34,804 bases of DNA from Gemmatimonadaceae bacterium (GTDB taxonomy: Bacteria > Gemmatimonadota > Gemmatimonadetes > Gemmatimonadales > Gemmatimonadaceae), in NCBI GenBank assembly GCA_025927495.1, contig JAICLH010000011.1, forward strand, positions 1 through 34,804. Reading direction: 5' to 3'. A program made the translations under genes and the position numbers. The notes beneath the pieces are model-generated. The model was not told the DNA's origin and made no database searches. It was given only the letters and a program-made list of their open reading frames with translations. This document shows, piece by piece, positions 16,674 through 27,286 of the stretch. How positions within the stretch are numbered: the first letter of the stretch is position 1; the number at the start of each line of letters is the position of its first letter.

Positions 16674-17975
16674 TCAGAGTGTCTTCACTTCGGGCCGCAG
16701 CCACAGCACCCAGCCCGCGAACGTGAGCAGCACGAGGGCACCAGCGCCGACCGCCACCGGTGTCCCGGCCACCTCGGCAACCGTCCCCGCGAGCAACGAC
16801 CCGATCGGCCCCAGCCCGACGAACACGAACGCGTACGCCGCCATCACGCGGCCCCGCAGGTGGTCCGGTGACAACGTCTGCAGCAGTCCGTTCGCCAGCG
16901 CGTTGTTCTGGATCATCGCGAATCCCACCAGCGCCAACAATGGTACCGAGAACCACAACGATCGTGTGAACGAAAACGCGAACAGAAACGCGCAAAAGGA
17001 CACCGACGCATACGCCAGCCACTGACCGCGCCGTGCGCGATGACCCATCATCGCCAACGACAACGCGCCGATCACGGCGCCGATGCCCACCGCCGCGAGC
17101 AGGGTTCCGTACGTCTGCGCGTTCCCGTGCAGCACGTCCTTCGCAAACACCGGCATCAGCACGAGAAACGGAATGCCAAACACCGAGTACACCGCCACGA
17201 GCATCATCAGGAGCGCGACCGGCCTCGTGCGCGTCATGAACTGCAGCCCTTCGAGTAACCCCGACATCGACGAACCACCCGCGCCCCGAGCCTTGGCCAG
17301 CGCACGCTCCCCGCTCGCGCTCACCCGAATCATCGACAGACCGATCAGCACGAGCAGAAAGCTCACGGAGTTGATCGCGAAACACCACGCCAGGCCTAAC
17401 CGATAGATCACGATCGCCGCCAGCGCCGGACCGATCACGCGCGCCACGTTGAATCCGCTCGAGTTCAGTGCGATCGCATCCACGACGTCCTCACGCCCAA
17501 CGAGCTCGATCATCAGGGATTGGCGGGCCGGGATGTCGAACGAGTTGATGGCGCCGGCAATCAGTGAGATCAGGGCCAGCCACGCGACCGTGATGTGCCC
17601 GGACCAGTCGAGCCACCACAGCACGGCCGATTGCAGGAGGAAGAGCGCCTGCGTGGTTTTCACGACCTTGAGCTTCGGACGCCGGTCCACCACGACGCCG
17701 GCATACAGCGTCAGTAGCAACACCGGGAGCGATCCCGCCGCCGACACGACGCCCACCATGAACGCGCTGTTCGTCAGCTGCAGCGCCAGCCAACCCGTGG
17801 CCACCGATTCCATCCACGTGCCGATGACCGACCCCGTCTGCCCCAACCAAAACAGACGGAAGTTGCGATGCACCATCAACACCCGGATCGGGTTCCGATA
17901 GCGCGGCACGGGTGCCACGCTGGACGGCGTCACCGATCGGCTACGTTGTTCCAGCGATGGCGGAGAAGGCGTCAC
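16674..17975 (-). CDS. MFS transporter, EntS-like (MFS_3 type)
   Basis: An inner-membrane secondary transporter, probably a drug or small-molecule exporter; substrate unknown. About twelve hydrophobic segments are visible, starting with FRLFWLGQTGSVIGTWMESV, and the loop after helix 2 holds YAGVVVDRRPKLKVV, equivalent to the MFS G-x-x-x-D-R-x-x-R-R signature. The frame is open to 18053, but the first residues there are arginine/serine-rich; GTG 17975 (433 aa) is preferred, and the true start could be slightly further in. It is the only - strand gene between 11.4 and 21.3 kb and separates the AAA+ operon from the VWA gene. Confidence 0.85.
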   Translation of the reverse strand: MTPSPPSLEQRSRSVTPSSVAPVPRYRNPIRVLMVHRNFRLFWLGQTGSVIGTWMESVATGWLALQLTNSAFMVGVVSAAGSLPVLLLTLYAGVVVDRRPKLKVVKTTQALFLLQSAVLWWLDWSGHITVAWLALISLIAGAINSFDIPARQSLMIELVGREDVVDAIALNSSGFNVARVIGPALAAIVIYRLGLAWCFAINSVSFLLVLIGLSMIRVSASGERALAKARGAGGSSMSGLLEGLQFMTRTRPVALLMMLVAVYSVFGIPFLVLMPVFAKDVLHGNAQTYGTLLAAVGIGAVIGALSLAMMGHRARRGQWLAYASVSFCAFLFAFSFTRSLWFSVPLLALVGFAMIQNNALANGLLQTLSPDHLRGRVMAAYAFVFVGLGPIGSLLAGTVAEVAGTPVAVGAGALVLLTFAGWVLWLRPEVKTL

Positions 17976-18062
17976 CGAAACGCGAACGGCGCGTGAAGTG
18001 TTAGATATAGAGGAGCGAGCATCGCGCCGCGTCACCGTGCACGCGCGCGCCACGCGCGACGC

Positions 18063-18091
18063 TTGATCTTTCGCCCAACCGATGGCAAGGT
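18063..18091 (+). promoter_or_regulatory. Weak candidate promoter for the VWA gene
   Basis: TTGATC (18063-18068) and CAAGGT (18086-18091) are 17 bases apart, and the -10 ends 6 bases before ATG 18098, which would give a leaderless mRNA. The -10 match is poor. Confidence 0.25.
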
Positions 18092-18097
18092 GGCTGC

Positions 18098-19384
18098 ATG
18101 CGGTCGCACACGTATTCGAAGTTCAGTCCCGAGATGGCGGACGCCATCGACCTCCAATCGCTCCTCGACAAGCTCGCCGATTTCCTCCTGCAGTCAGGCT
18201 TCGCGGGCGGCAAGATGCAGCACCCGTATTGGGGCGAGTTCGGCGGAGACGCCGACCGCTCCATGGAAGCCCTGCGCGAGGCGATTCTCAATGCGTTGAT
18301 GGATAGCGGACAGTTTACACCGGAGATGCTCGACGCGCTGCGCGGCGACGCCGATGACGATGGAGAAAGCACCGCAAAGCTCGCCAAACTGCTGGATGAC
18401 ATCGTCCAGCGCCTCGTGCAGGAGGGCTATCTCAATCTCGAGGCGCCGCCGCAGATGCCGGCTGGCCACCAGGAGGTAACCGGTCCAGGTGGACTCGCTC
18501 GAGCTGCCGCCCGCGACGTGCAGTTCCAGCTCACCGAAAAAGGCATCGACTTCCTCGGCTTCAAAACGCTCCGGAGCCTACTGGGTTCGCTCGGCAAGTC
18601 GAGTTTCGGCAGCCACGATACGCCGTACCTCGCCACCGGTATCGAGGCCGACGCCGCGAGCCGCACCTACGAGTTCGGCGACACGATGAATCTCGACGTG
18701 AACGCCACGCTGCAGAACGCGCTCATTCGCAACGGCAACCTCGACGTCCCCATCGACCTCGACTACTCCGATTTGATGGTGCGTCAGGCAGAGTACCGCT
18801 CATCGTGCGCCACGGTACTCATGCTCGACACCTCGCACTCGATGATTCTCTACGGTGAGGATCGCTTCACGCCCGCCAAGAAGGTGGCGCTGGCGCTCAC
18901 CCACCTCATTCGCACGCAGTTCCCGGGCGACACCCTCCGCGTCGTGCTCTTCCACGACTCCGCGGAGGAGATTCCGCTCGCCCGGCTCGCGCATGCCCAG
19001 GTCGGCCCGTACCACACCAACACGGCCGAGGGACTCAAGCTCGCGCGGCGTATCCTGGTCTCGCAAAAGAAGGACATGCGCCAGATCGTCATGATCACGG
19101 ACGGCAAGCCGAGCGCGCTCACGATGCCTAACGGAACCATCTACAAGAATTCGATGGGTCTCGACGCCCTCGTGGCCGCGCAGACGCTCCGCGAAGTGGC
19201 CGACTGTCGTCGCTGCGGCATCATGATCAACACCTTCATGCTCGCCCGCGACCGGGCCCTCGTGGAGTTCGTGAAGCGGGTCGCGGCCATCAGCCGTGGC
19301 AAGGCCTATTTCACCAACACGATGACCCTCGGTCAGTTCATCCTCATGGACTTCCTCCGGAGGAAAACGCGCAAGGTTTCCTGA
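18098..19384 (+). CDS. VWA-domain protein, probable partner of the AAA+ ATPase
   Basis: A 428-residue soluble protein. The N-terminal 230 residues are helical with no known domain; residues from about 236 on form a von Willebrand factor A domain with a complete MIDAS metal site: DTSHS at 244-248, a threonine in the HTNTAEG loop, and the TDGKPS motif. There is no signal peptide or membrane segment. By analogy with ChlI/ChlD, MoxR/VWA and RavA/ViaA pairs, it probably works with an AAA+ ATPase to remodel a target or insert a metal; the candidate is encoded at 13992-15476, three genes upstream. The FtsH-like gene begins 78 bases downstream on the same strand. Confidence 0.85.
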   Translation: MRSHTYSKFSPEMADAIDLQSLLDKLADFLLQSGFAGGKMQHPYWGEFGGDADRSMEALREAILNALMDSGQFTPEMLDALRGDADDDGESTAKLAKLLDDIVQRLVQEGYLNLEAPPQMPAGHQEVTGPGGLARAAARDVQFQLTEKGIDFLGFKTLRSLLGSLGKSSFGSHDTPYLATGIEADAASRTYEFGDTMNLDVNATLQNALIRNGNLDVPIDLDYSDLMVRQAEYRSSCATVLMLDTSHSMILYGEDRFTPAKKVALALTHLIRTQFPGDTLRVVLFHDSAEEIPLARLAHAQVGPYHTNTAEGLKLARRILVSQKKDMRQIVMITDGKPSALTMPNGTIYKNSMGLDALVAAQTLREVADCRRCGIMINTFMLARDRALVEFVKRVAAISRGKAYFTNTMTLGQFILMDFLRRKTRKVS

Positions 19385-19462
19385 CCGCGTTCGCCTGAGC
19401 GACGCGCGTTACATCGCGGGCACCGCAGCGTCCTTCGCGAGACTACCTTTGGCAGACGCCAC

Positions 19463-21355
<1,893 letters not shown>

Positions 21356-21371
21356 CGAAACGGCCCGCGCG

Positions 21372-22550
21372 CTACAGGCGCGGCGCGATCGCGAGATCCA
21401 GCTCGAAGCTGAAGCGCGTCCCCTCGGTGGCGCTGGTGTCCACGTGAAGCGTACTGCCGAGCGCTGCGACGAGCTTACGGCAGATGGACAACCCGAGTCC
21501 CGCGCTCGAGAACGTGTACTCGCCCGCGTTCCGCCGGCGGCGGAACGTCTCGAACAAACAGCTCATCACTTCCGGCGGTATGCCGCGACCCGTGTCCTGC
21601 ACGGAGAACGCGAGCCGCGTGCGCGACAGCTGCTTCGCACTCAGGTCGACCTGCCCCTCGCTCGTGAACTTGAGCGCGTTCGTGGTCAGGTTGAGCAGCA
21701 CACGGTTCAAGGCGCCCGGGTGGCCTAACCGGAAATCCGCGTCCGGCGTGGTGAGCGTCACCGTCAGACCCTTCTCCTCGGCCATCGGGAGCACGATGTC
21801 CCGCACCGAGCGCATGAGGTCAGCGACCGAGAATGGCACCGGCGCGGTGTCCACCAGGCGATCGCCGCCGCGCGCCAGCTCGATGACGTCGCTCGCCATC
21901 CCGCTCAGCCCGAATGCCGCACTGTAAATGAGGCCGAGCTGACGCTCCTGCACCGGATTCACGACGCCGCTCTGCGCCTTTCTGAGCGTCTCGGCCAAAA
22001 ACAGGATCGACGCCAACGGAGACCGGAGGTCGTGCGCAACCTCGACGATCAGCTCCAGACCACCAGCGCCCGACAACCGCGTCGCGAAGCGATGCGCCTC
22101 GTCGCGATCCAACGCCACCTGCACGCTCTCGATCGCGGTGAGAAGTGAAATGATCTCGGCAGCCGGCACCGCTTCGCGCATCCCGGATAGTTCCGAGACC
22201 AGCGCCGCGCGCAGAAGGTTGAGAACCCGCTGGACCGGCACCGCGGGCGCCGCGCGCTCGAGTAACGGCGACTCACCAGCTGCCGCCTGTGCGATCGCGG
22301 CCTGCAACGCCTCCAATTGAAATCGGAGATCGTCCGCGTGCGTGCCCTGCTCCACCGCGCCAGGCGCTGCTGCGACGCGATCAGCCGCGCGACGGAGCGC
22401 CTCACGTAGTGGCTTCACGATCCGCGAATCGGGAGCAGCAAGCGACACCACGGGTGACACGGCGCGCATACTCCCGCTGCCACCCGATGAACGCTCGACG
22501 CGCTCTGGCTCGCGCGCCGTTGCGGTCGCGCGCGGAGCGCGCGACTTCAC
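21372..22550 (-). CDS. Soluble sensor histidine kinase
   Basis: A 392-residue histidine kinase. The phosphoacceptor is His173 in VEVAHDLRSPLASI; the HATPase domain has an N box (NLTTNALKFT), G1 (DTGRGIP) and G2 (SSAGLGLSICRKLV). No membrane segment, PAS, GAF or HAMP domain is seen; residues 30-160 are alanine-rich helices of unknown role, so the input is unknown and may be intracellular or protein-borne. GTG 22550 overlaps the stop of the upstream response-regulator gene, so the two are translationally coupled and almost certainly cognate. It ends 16 bases from the convergent FtsH-like gene. Confidence 0.9.
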   Translation of the reverse strand: MKSRAPRATATAREPERVERSSGGSGSMRAVSPVVSLAAPDSRIVKPLREALRRAADRVAAAPGAVEQGTHADDLRFQLEALQAAIAQAAAGESPLLERAAPAVPVQRVLNLLRAALVSELSGMREAVPAAEIISLLTAIESVQVALDRDEAHRFATRLSGAGGLELIVEVAHDLRSPLASILFLAETLRKAQSGVVNPVQERQLGLIYSAAFGLSGMASDVIELARGGDRLVDTAPVPFSVADLMRSVRDIVLPMAEEKGLTVTLTTPDADFRLGHPGALNRVLLNLTTNALKFTSEGQVDLSAKQLSRTRLAFSVQDTGRGIPPEVMSCLFETFRRRRNAGEYTFSSAGLGLSICRKLVAALGSTLHVDTSATEGTRFSFELDLAIAPRL

Positions 22551-24079
22551 TCGCCTGAACCGGTCAACTCGTCACGCCGCACGTTGTGCTTCTCCATGAG
22601 ACGATACAGTGTCGTGCGGTCAATGTTCGCGAGCCGCGCTGCGCGAGACATGTTTCCGCCCGCTCGCGCGGAGAGGCGCGTCAGGTATTCCTTCTCGAAC
22701 TCCGCAATCAGCCGGTCCTTCGCCGCATGGTAGGGCTCATCCATCATCGACATCGGCAGGGTGCTCTTTGCGGCTGGAACCGGGCCGTCATCGTACACTG
22801 GTATATCTGACGGTTGGATCGGCTGTCCTGGCTCACTCAACACGGCAACATGCTCGATCGCGTTTTGTAACTCTCGGACGTTGCCCCGCCATGGCCTGGA
22901 CCGCAAGAAGTCGAGCGCCGCATCCGTCAGCTTGGGCTGCGTGTCTCCAGGTAATCGATGACGCGCCCAATAATGCGCCAGGAAGTGATTGGCGAGCAGC
23001 GGAATGTCCTCTAACCGCTGGCGGAGCGGTGGCAGCTTGATCGGGACCACACGAAGCCGGTAGAAGAGGTCCTCGCGTAGAACGCTTTTGTTCACTGCAT
23101 CTTGAGGATCGCGGTTCGTCGCCGAAATGAATCGCACGTCCACGACCGCGTCCTGCTGCTCACTGCCCACCCGCCGCACGACGCCGTCCTGCAACACGCG
23201 GAGCAACTTGGCCTGAATCGGGTGCGACATCTCCGTCAGCTCGTCCAGGAACAGGGTCCCGCCGTTCGCCGTCTCGAGCAAGCCGGGCTTGTCGCGATCT
23301 GCACCGGTGAATGCGCCCTTTCGGTGACCGAACATTTCGCTCTCGAGCAATGGCTCCGGCAGCGCGGCGCAGTTGATCGGCACGAGCTTGCGGCTCGCAC
23401 GGCGGCTGTGATGATGAATGAACTGGGCGATCACTTCTTTGCCCGTCCCGCTCTCACCGGTGATCATCACCGACGCGTCGGTCGACGCAACCTTGCGCGC
23501 CAGCTCCACGGCCCGCCGGAACGCGGGCGACACGCCCAGCAGCGTGATCTTGTCGCTGTTGCCGGTCTGTTGGACCAACTGCAGACGCAGGTCGTTAGTC
23601 TCGCGCGCAACCATCACGGCGTGCGATGCCCGACCAACGAGCACTTGCAGGTGCGTCGCCGAAAACGGCTTCGGCAAATAGTCCCAGGCCCCGGCGCGCA
23701 ACGCTTCGATGCTCGACGTCACACTCGGATTGCCCGTCATCACCACGACGATCGTGTCGCGATGCGTCTCCAGCGTTGCCTTGAGAATGTCGATGCCCGA
23801 CACCGGCGTGAGATAGAGATCCACGAGCGCGATGTCGAACTTGCGGCGCCGAACCATCTCGAGCGCTTCATCACCGCGCCCGATGAAGGTCACGTTGTAG
23901 CCGTCGAGCTGTAGCACGCTCGCGCATCCCTCACGCAGCGTGCGGTCATCGTCGACGACTAAGATTCGGATGCTTGCCTTGACTTCGGCGGGGATCGATA
24001 GCGGGTCACGCGATGCTGCTTCCGGTGCCTGCGCTGGCGCCGGAATGTTTTCCGACTCTTCAACGAACGGCATCGACAT
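22547..24079 (-). CDS. NtrC-family sigma-54-dependent response regulator
   Basis: A 510-residue transcription activator that remodels sigma-54 RNA polymerase. The receiver domain has phosphoacceptor Asp87 and Lys137; the AAA+ domain has Walker A GESGTGKE 208-215, the sigma-54 contact loop GAFTGA 255-260 and Walker B GGTLFLDE 273-280; the C terminus is a Fis-type helix-turn-helix (NMSRAARLANIDRTTLYRLMEKH). All functional motifs are intact. ATG 24079 has a strong AGGAGA site 7 bases upstream. Its gene precedes and overlaps that of the histidine kinase. The divergently transcribed Wzc-like gene has a sigma-54-like promoter, so exopolysaccharide is a likely target, as in the PrsK/PrsR pairs of other exopolysaccharide loci (inference). 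Confidence 0.94.
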   Translation of the reverse strand: MSMPFVEESENIPAPAQAPEAASRDPLSIPAEVKASIRILVVDDDRTLREGCASVLQLDGYNVTFIGRGDEALEMVRRRKFDIALVDLYLTPVSGIDILKATLETHRDTIVVVMTGNPSVTSSIEALRAGAWDYLPKPFSATHLQVLVGRASHAVMVARETNDLRLQLVQQTGNSDKITLLGVSPAFRRAVELARKVASTDASVMITGESGTGKEVIAQFIHHHSRRASRKLVPINCAALPEPLLESEMFGHRKGAFTGADRDKPGLLETANGGTLFLDELTEMSHPIQAKLLRVLQDGVVRRVGSEQQDAVVDVRFISATNRDPQDAVNKSVLREDLFYRLRVVPIKLPPLRQRLEDIPLLANHFLAHYWARHRLPGDTQPKLTDAALDFLRSRPWRGNVRELQNAIEHVAVLSEPGQPIQPSDIPVYDDGPVPAAKSTLPMSMMDEPYHAAKDRLIAEFEKEYLTRLSARAGGNMSRAARLANIDRTTLYRLMEKHNVRRDELTGSGE

Positions 24080-24163
24080 GCGACAATTCTCCTCTCGTGA
24101 ACGCGAGACGATTTGCCGCGAACCAGCGGTGACGTTCCGTTGGTCATGGGCAACATCGCCTGT

Positions 24164-24191
24164 ATTCCATACGCTACATCGCTGTTGTCAA
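24164..24191 (-). promoter_or_regulatory. Sigma-70 promoter of the response regulator operon
   Basis: TTGACA (24191-24186) and TGGAAT (24169-24164) are 16 bases apart on the - strand, giving a leader of about 78 bases. Just upstream, read on the - strand, TGTGATCTACATCA (about 24212-24199) has one perfect CRP/FNR-like half-site; it could be an operator, but that is weak. Confidence 0.5.
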
Positions 24192-24243
24192 CGTTCCACA
24201 TGATGTAGATCACACGGAACGCCTAAAGGTCACAGAGGCGGAC

Positions 24244-24405
24244 TCAAGCTAAGCAATCGTTGCGTTGGAAGCACGACTTTTCGGGTGGGACCAGCGTCGC
24301 CGGCTGTGCCAAGGTGCAGACCAAGCTGTTGTCGAGTATATACATATGCCTTTCGCAACCCCGACAGGTCGCTTCAGGCAGCTTTGCACGAGGGCGGTCT
24401 GCCAT
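24244..24405 (-). CDS. Possible small cysteine-rich protein
   Basis: A 53-residue reading with protein-like composition and four spaced cysteines plus one near the end (CRGC, LVC, KSC, DC), suggestive of a small metal-binding or zinc-ribbon-like peptide. The frame is open a further 35 residues upstream. No good ribosome site is found: GGAAAGG lies 15 bases before the ATG, which is too far. It lies in the otherwise empty region between the response regulator and the Wzc-like gene. It may be only a chance open frame; I do not recognise a family. Confidence 0.25.
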   Translation of the reverse strand: MADRPRAKLPEATCRGCERHMYILDNSLVCTLAQPATLVPPEKSCFQRNDCLA

Positions 24406-24528
24406 AGAACGCGAAGCCAGCCTTTCCGGTAACGACGCATCCCTCCATCGACCGCAGGGTAAAATCTCCAGTCCGAGCGAGCGCAGGCGCATTCCTGTGA
24501 TCGGCGGCACTCATTCTCCAGCTCGTGT

Positions 24529-24562
24529 TGTCACATAGTTGATCAAGCCCCAAGCTGTCACA
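24529..24562. promoter_or_regulatory. Direct repeat TGTCACA, candidate activator sites
   Basis: TGTCACA occurs at 24529-24535 and 24556-24562 (27 bases apart), with GTCACA again at 24229-24234 and an inverted TGTGAT at 24496. The pair sits 26-59 bases upstream of the sigma-54-like element and could bind the neighbouring NtrC-type regulator. Binding is inferred from position only. Confidence 0.35.
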
Positions 24563-24587
24563 CGGTTGCTCCGCGGCGCGGGCAGTG

Positions 24588-24603
24588 TGGGCCCGGATTT
24601 GCA
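24588..24603 (+). promoter_or_regulatory. Candidate sigma-54 (-24/-12) promoter of the Wzc-like gene
   Basis: TGGGCCC-GGAT-TTGCA at 24588-24603 has the invariant GG (24589-24590) and GC (24601-24602) exactly 10 bases apart and a perfect -12 element TTGCA; the -24 element keeps TGG but departs from the consensus after it. Transcription would start near 24614. A divergent gene encodes a complete sigma-54 activator, which makes this site credible. Confidence 0.5.
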
Positions 24604-24702
24604 TCCGCTCAACGCGTCGAGCCCAATTCCGCACGCTCAAGGTTTTGATCCGCGATGTTGGAACGCGATGGGCGTGAATCAACTTTGGAGAATCGGTATC
24701 GA

Positions 24703-27213
24703 ATGACCGGCAACTACATCCCTTCGAATCTTCCCGTCGAGCGCGGCCCGGATCCGAACTTCCCGGCGTTTCTACCGCAAGGCGGCTGGCCGCAGTGGGG
24801 CTCACAGAACGCCGACGAACCTGGAATACCGTGGGCGCGTTACTTCGCTGCCCTCAGGCGTTATAAATGGCTCATCTTGATCTTGGTCATCGTCGGCGGT
24901 GCAGCCGGCGTCATCGTGGCCAGGTTTCTACCGCCTGAGTACTCAACGCAGGGACAACTCTGGATCAATGACTCAGGCGCCGCCGCCCAGCGAAGCGAGA
25001 CGCCTGGACCTCTCCAGCCCGATGAGCTTCTCGCCGCCGGTGCATGGGCCGATCTCCTCAAGAGCTCGACCATCATGGACCGCGTGGTGAAGAAGATGTC
25101 GTTGTACCTGTGGCCGACGAGTTTGTCCGATTCCGCGGTCTTCGACGGATTCCAACCCGGCCCCGGATTCCGCGCCGGGAGTTACGCGCTGCGCATCGAT
25201 CCCACTGGTCACAAATATTCGATCGTGACCGATCAGGGTGCGGTCGTCGAATCGGGCAATGTCGGAGACTCCGTTGGGCGGACGCTCGGTTTCCTGTGGA
25301 GGCCGCGGGCGGAGACGCTCGGCAAGGGTCGCGCGATTCAGTTCACGGTCGCCGATCCGCGGGACGTCGCCGTCGGGCTGCTGGGCCGGATGGATGTCAC
25401 GCTCCCGGAGCGGAGCGCATTCCTGAAAGTGTCAATGACCGGGCGGAGCCCGCGTCGCACAGCGGCGATCTTGAACGCCGTGATGGCGGAGTTCGTGACT
25501 ACGGCCGGCGAATTGAAGCGCCGCAACCTCGAGCAGAGCTCCGCAATGTTGGGCGACCAGCTCGACACCGCGCGCGAGAACCTTCGCGCGGCCGAATCGG
25601 CGTATCAGTCCTTCCGAGAGGGCTCGATTACGCAGCCGCAAGACGCTGGTCCAGGTGCGGGCGCCGATCCGCTCACCGGCGTCCAACTGGGCGGCAATCA
25701 AGTTCCGGGCGGCGTTGGCCAGGCTGGCATGCCTAACGATCCGCTCGGCGCCGCTAACGCAGCCGGCGGCAACCCGGTGATCGGAAACTATTTCACCGAC
25801 AAGGCACAGCTCGAGCTGTTGCAGCACGATCAGGCAGCACTGCAGCAACTCATTCAGAATCCGAACGCGATCAATGCCGATGCGTTCGTGCCGATTCTCA
25901 CCGCGCATCAGTCGCCGGCGCTGCAGAGCGCGCTGACGGACCTCGCCAAGCGCGAGGGAGAGTTGCGCACCGCGCGCGAGGTCTACACCGAGCAGCACCC
26001 GACGGTGCAGGCACTGCGCACGAGCGTGCAGGTGATGCGCACGCAAACGATTCCGGGAATCCTGCGTGCATTGATTGCCCAGATTCAATCGCGCGAAACT
26101 GATCTCCAGGGTCAGATCGCGTCTGCGGGCAAACAACTCAAGGCGATTCCGGCGCGCACCATCGATCAGATGCGGCTGGAGCGCGACGTGAACACCAAGA
26201 CGCAGCTATACCAGATGTTGCAGGCGCGGTACCAGGAGATGAAGCTGGCGGAAGCGAGCGCGATTCCGGACATCAGCATTCTCGACACCGCCATTGCGCC
26301 GCTCTTGCCCACGAAGAACACGACGCCGAGCATCATCGCGTTCGCGATCGTGGCCAGCTTGGGCGGCGCGCTCGGCCTCGCGCTCTTGCTCGACCACACC
26401 GATCCTCGCTTCCGGTATCCGGAGCAAGTGACGAGCGATCTCGGGCTCACGATCCTCGGCGCGGTGCCGAGCATCAAGCGCGCGCGAAGCGGCGAGCCGA
26501 ACCCCGAGGAGGCCGCGCAGGTAATCGAGGCCTTCCGGACGATCCGAATGAGTCTGTCCAACTCCTACGCCGGAGCAGGCTCCATCGCACTCGCGGTGTC
26601 CAGCCCCGGCCCGGGGGACGGCAAGTCGTTGGTGTCGTCGAATCTCGCGCTGTCGTTCGCGGAAGCGGGCTACCGCACGGTGCTCCTCGATGGCGACACG
26701 CGGCGTGGTCAGCTCCATGCGATGTTCGGTGCGAACCGGCGCCCTGGACTGCTCGACTATCTCGGCGGCGATGCGCCGCTCGAAACCATTCTGCGCACGA
26801 CGACGCACGAGAAGCTCGCGCTCATCCCGTGCGGTACGCGCCGTCACCGTGGCCCCGAGCTCTTGCACTCGCAGGCGATGCTGCAGCTCATGGGCGAGCT
26901 GCGGGCGCGGTACGATGTCATTCTCATCGACAGTCCGCCGCTCGGCGCGGGCGTCGACCCGTTCGTGTTAGGCGCGGCCACCGGCAACTTGCTGATGGTG
27001 CTGCGGACCGGCACGACCGACCGCCGCATGGCCGACGCGAAGCTCAAGCTGGTCAAGCGGCTGCCGATTCGCCTGTTGGGCGCCGTGCTCAACGACATCC
27101 GCGCGCAGGGTGTGTATCGCTATTACACGTACCTCTACGGATACACCACCAGCGAGGACGACGAACTGCCGCAGTTGGCGCCGCAGGTGGGCGAGCTGTC
27201 GGGCAAGAGCTGA
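24703..27213 (+). CDS. Polysaccharide chain-length/export tyrosine autokinase (Wzc-like)
   Basis: Inner-membrane polysaccharide co-polymerase fused to a bacterial tyrosine kinase, controlling length and export of an exopolysaccharide. From ATG 24703 it has 836 residues: TM1 (WLILILVIVGGAAGVIVARF), a Wzz domain with long periplasmic coiled coils broken by a Gly/Asn/Ala/Pro-rich insert (about 309-359), a conserved GNVR-type region, TM2 (IIAFAIVASLGGALGLALLL), then the kinase with Walker A SPGPGDGKS, Walker A' LLDGDTRRG and Walker B LIDSPP. The C terminus has six tyrosines within ten residues (805-814), the expected autophosphorylation cluster. The frame is open to ATG 24655; 24703 is chosen for a GGAG about 12 bases upstream, but the choice is uncertain. 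Wza-like and sugar transferase genes lie about 6 kb to the right. Confidence 0.92.
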   Translation: MTGNYIPSNLPVERGPDPNFPAFLPQGGWPQWGSQNADEPGIPWARYFAALRRYKWLILILVIVGGAAGVIVARFLPPEYSTQGQLWINDSGAAAQRSETPGPLQPDELLAAGAWADLLKSSTIMDRVVKKMSLYLWPTSLSDSAVFDGFQPGPGFRAGSYALRIDPTGHKYSIVTDQGAVVESGNVGDSVGRTLGFLWRPRAETLGKGRAIQFTVADPRDVAVGLLGRMDVTLPERSAFLKVSMTGRSPRRTAAILNAVMAEFVTTAGELKRRNLEQSSAMLGDQLDTARENLRAAESAYQSFREGSITQPQDAGPGAGADPLTGVQLGGNQVPGGVGQAGMPNDPLGAANAAGGNPVIGNYFTDKAQLELLQHDQAALQQLIQNPNAINADAFVPILTAHQSPALQSALTDLAKREGELRTAREVYTEQHPTVQALRTSVQVMRTQTIPGILRALIAQIQSRETDLQGQIASAGKQLKAIPARTIDQMRLERDVNTKTQLYQMLQARYQEMKLAEASAIPDISILDTAIAPLLPTKNTTPSIIAFAIVASLGGALGLALLLDHTDPRFRYPEQVTSDLGLTILGAVPSIKRARSGEPNPEEAAQVIEAFRTIRMSLSNSYAGAGSIALAVSSPGPGDGKSLVSSNLALSFAEAGYRTVLLDGDTRRGQLHAMFGANRRPGLLDYLGGDAPLETILRTTTHEKLALIPCGTRRHRGPELLHSQAMLQLMGELRARYDVILIDSPPLGAGVDPFVLGAATGNLLMVLRTGTTDRRMADAKLKLVKRLPIRLLGAVLNDIRAQGVYRYYTYLYGYTTSEDDELPQLAPQVGELSGKS

Positions 27214-27234
27214 TCGCCGCGCTCGACGCACGCG

Positions 27235-27277
27235 AAAAAGGCCGGCCGCGGTAGTCGCACCGCGGCCGGCCCTTTTT
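27235..27277. terminator. Bidirectional intrinsic terminator
   Basis: A perfect 13-base-pair GC stem (27240-27252 with 27259-27271) around a 6-base loop is flanked by five A on the left and five T on the right, so it works as a terminator on both strands. It lies between the convergent Wzc-like and cysD genes. Confidence 0.92.
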
Positions 27278-27286
27278 GCGTTCCGA

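Noticed and set aside
16674-16680. Terminator between the cytidylate-kinase-like and MFS genes
   Set aside because: The gap is only 7 bases and no hairpin with a T tract is visible.
24196-24220. CRP-binding site in the response regulator promoter
   Set aside because: Only one half-site matches; the other half has 3 of 5 bases, so it is mentioned only as a weak possibility.
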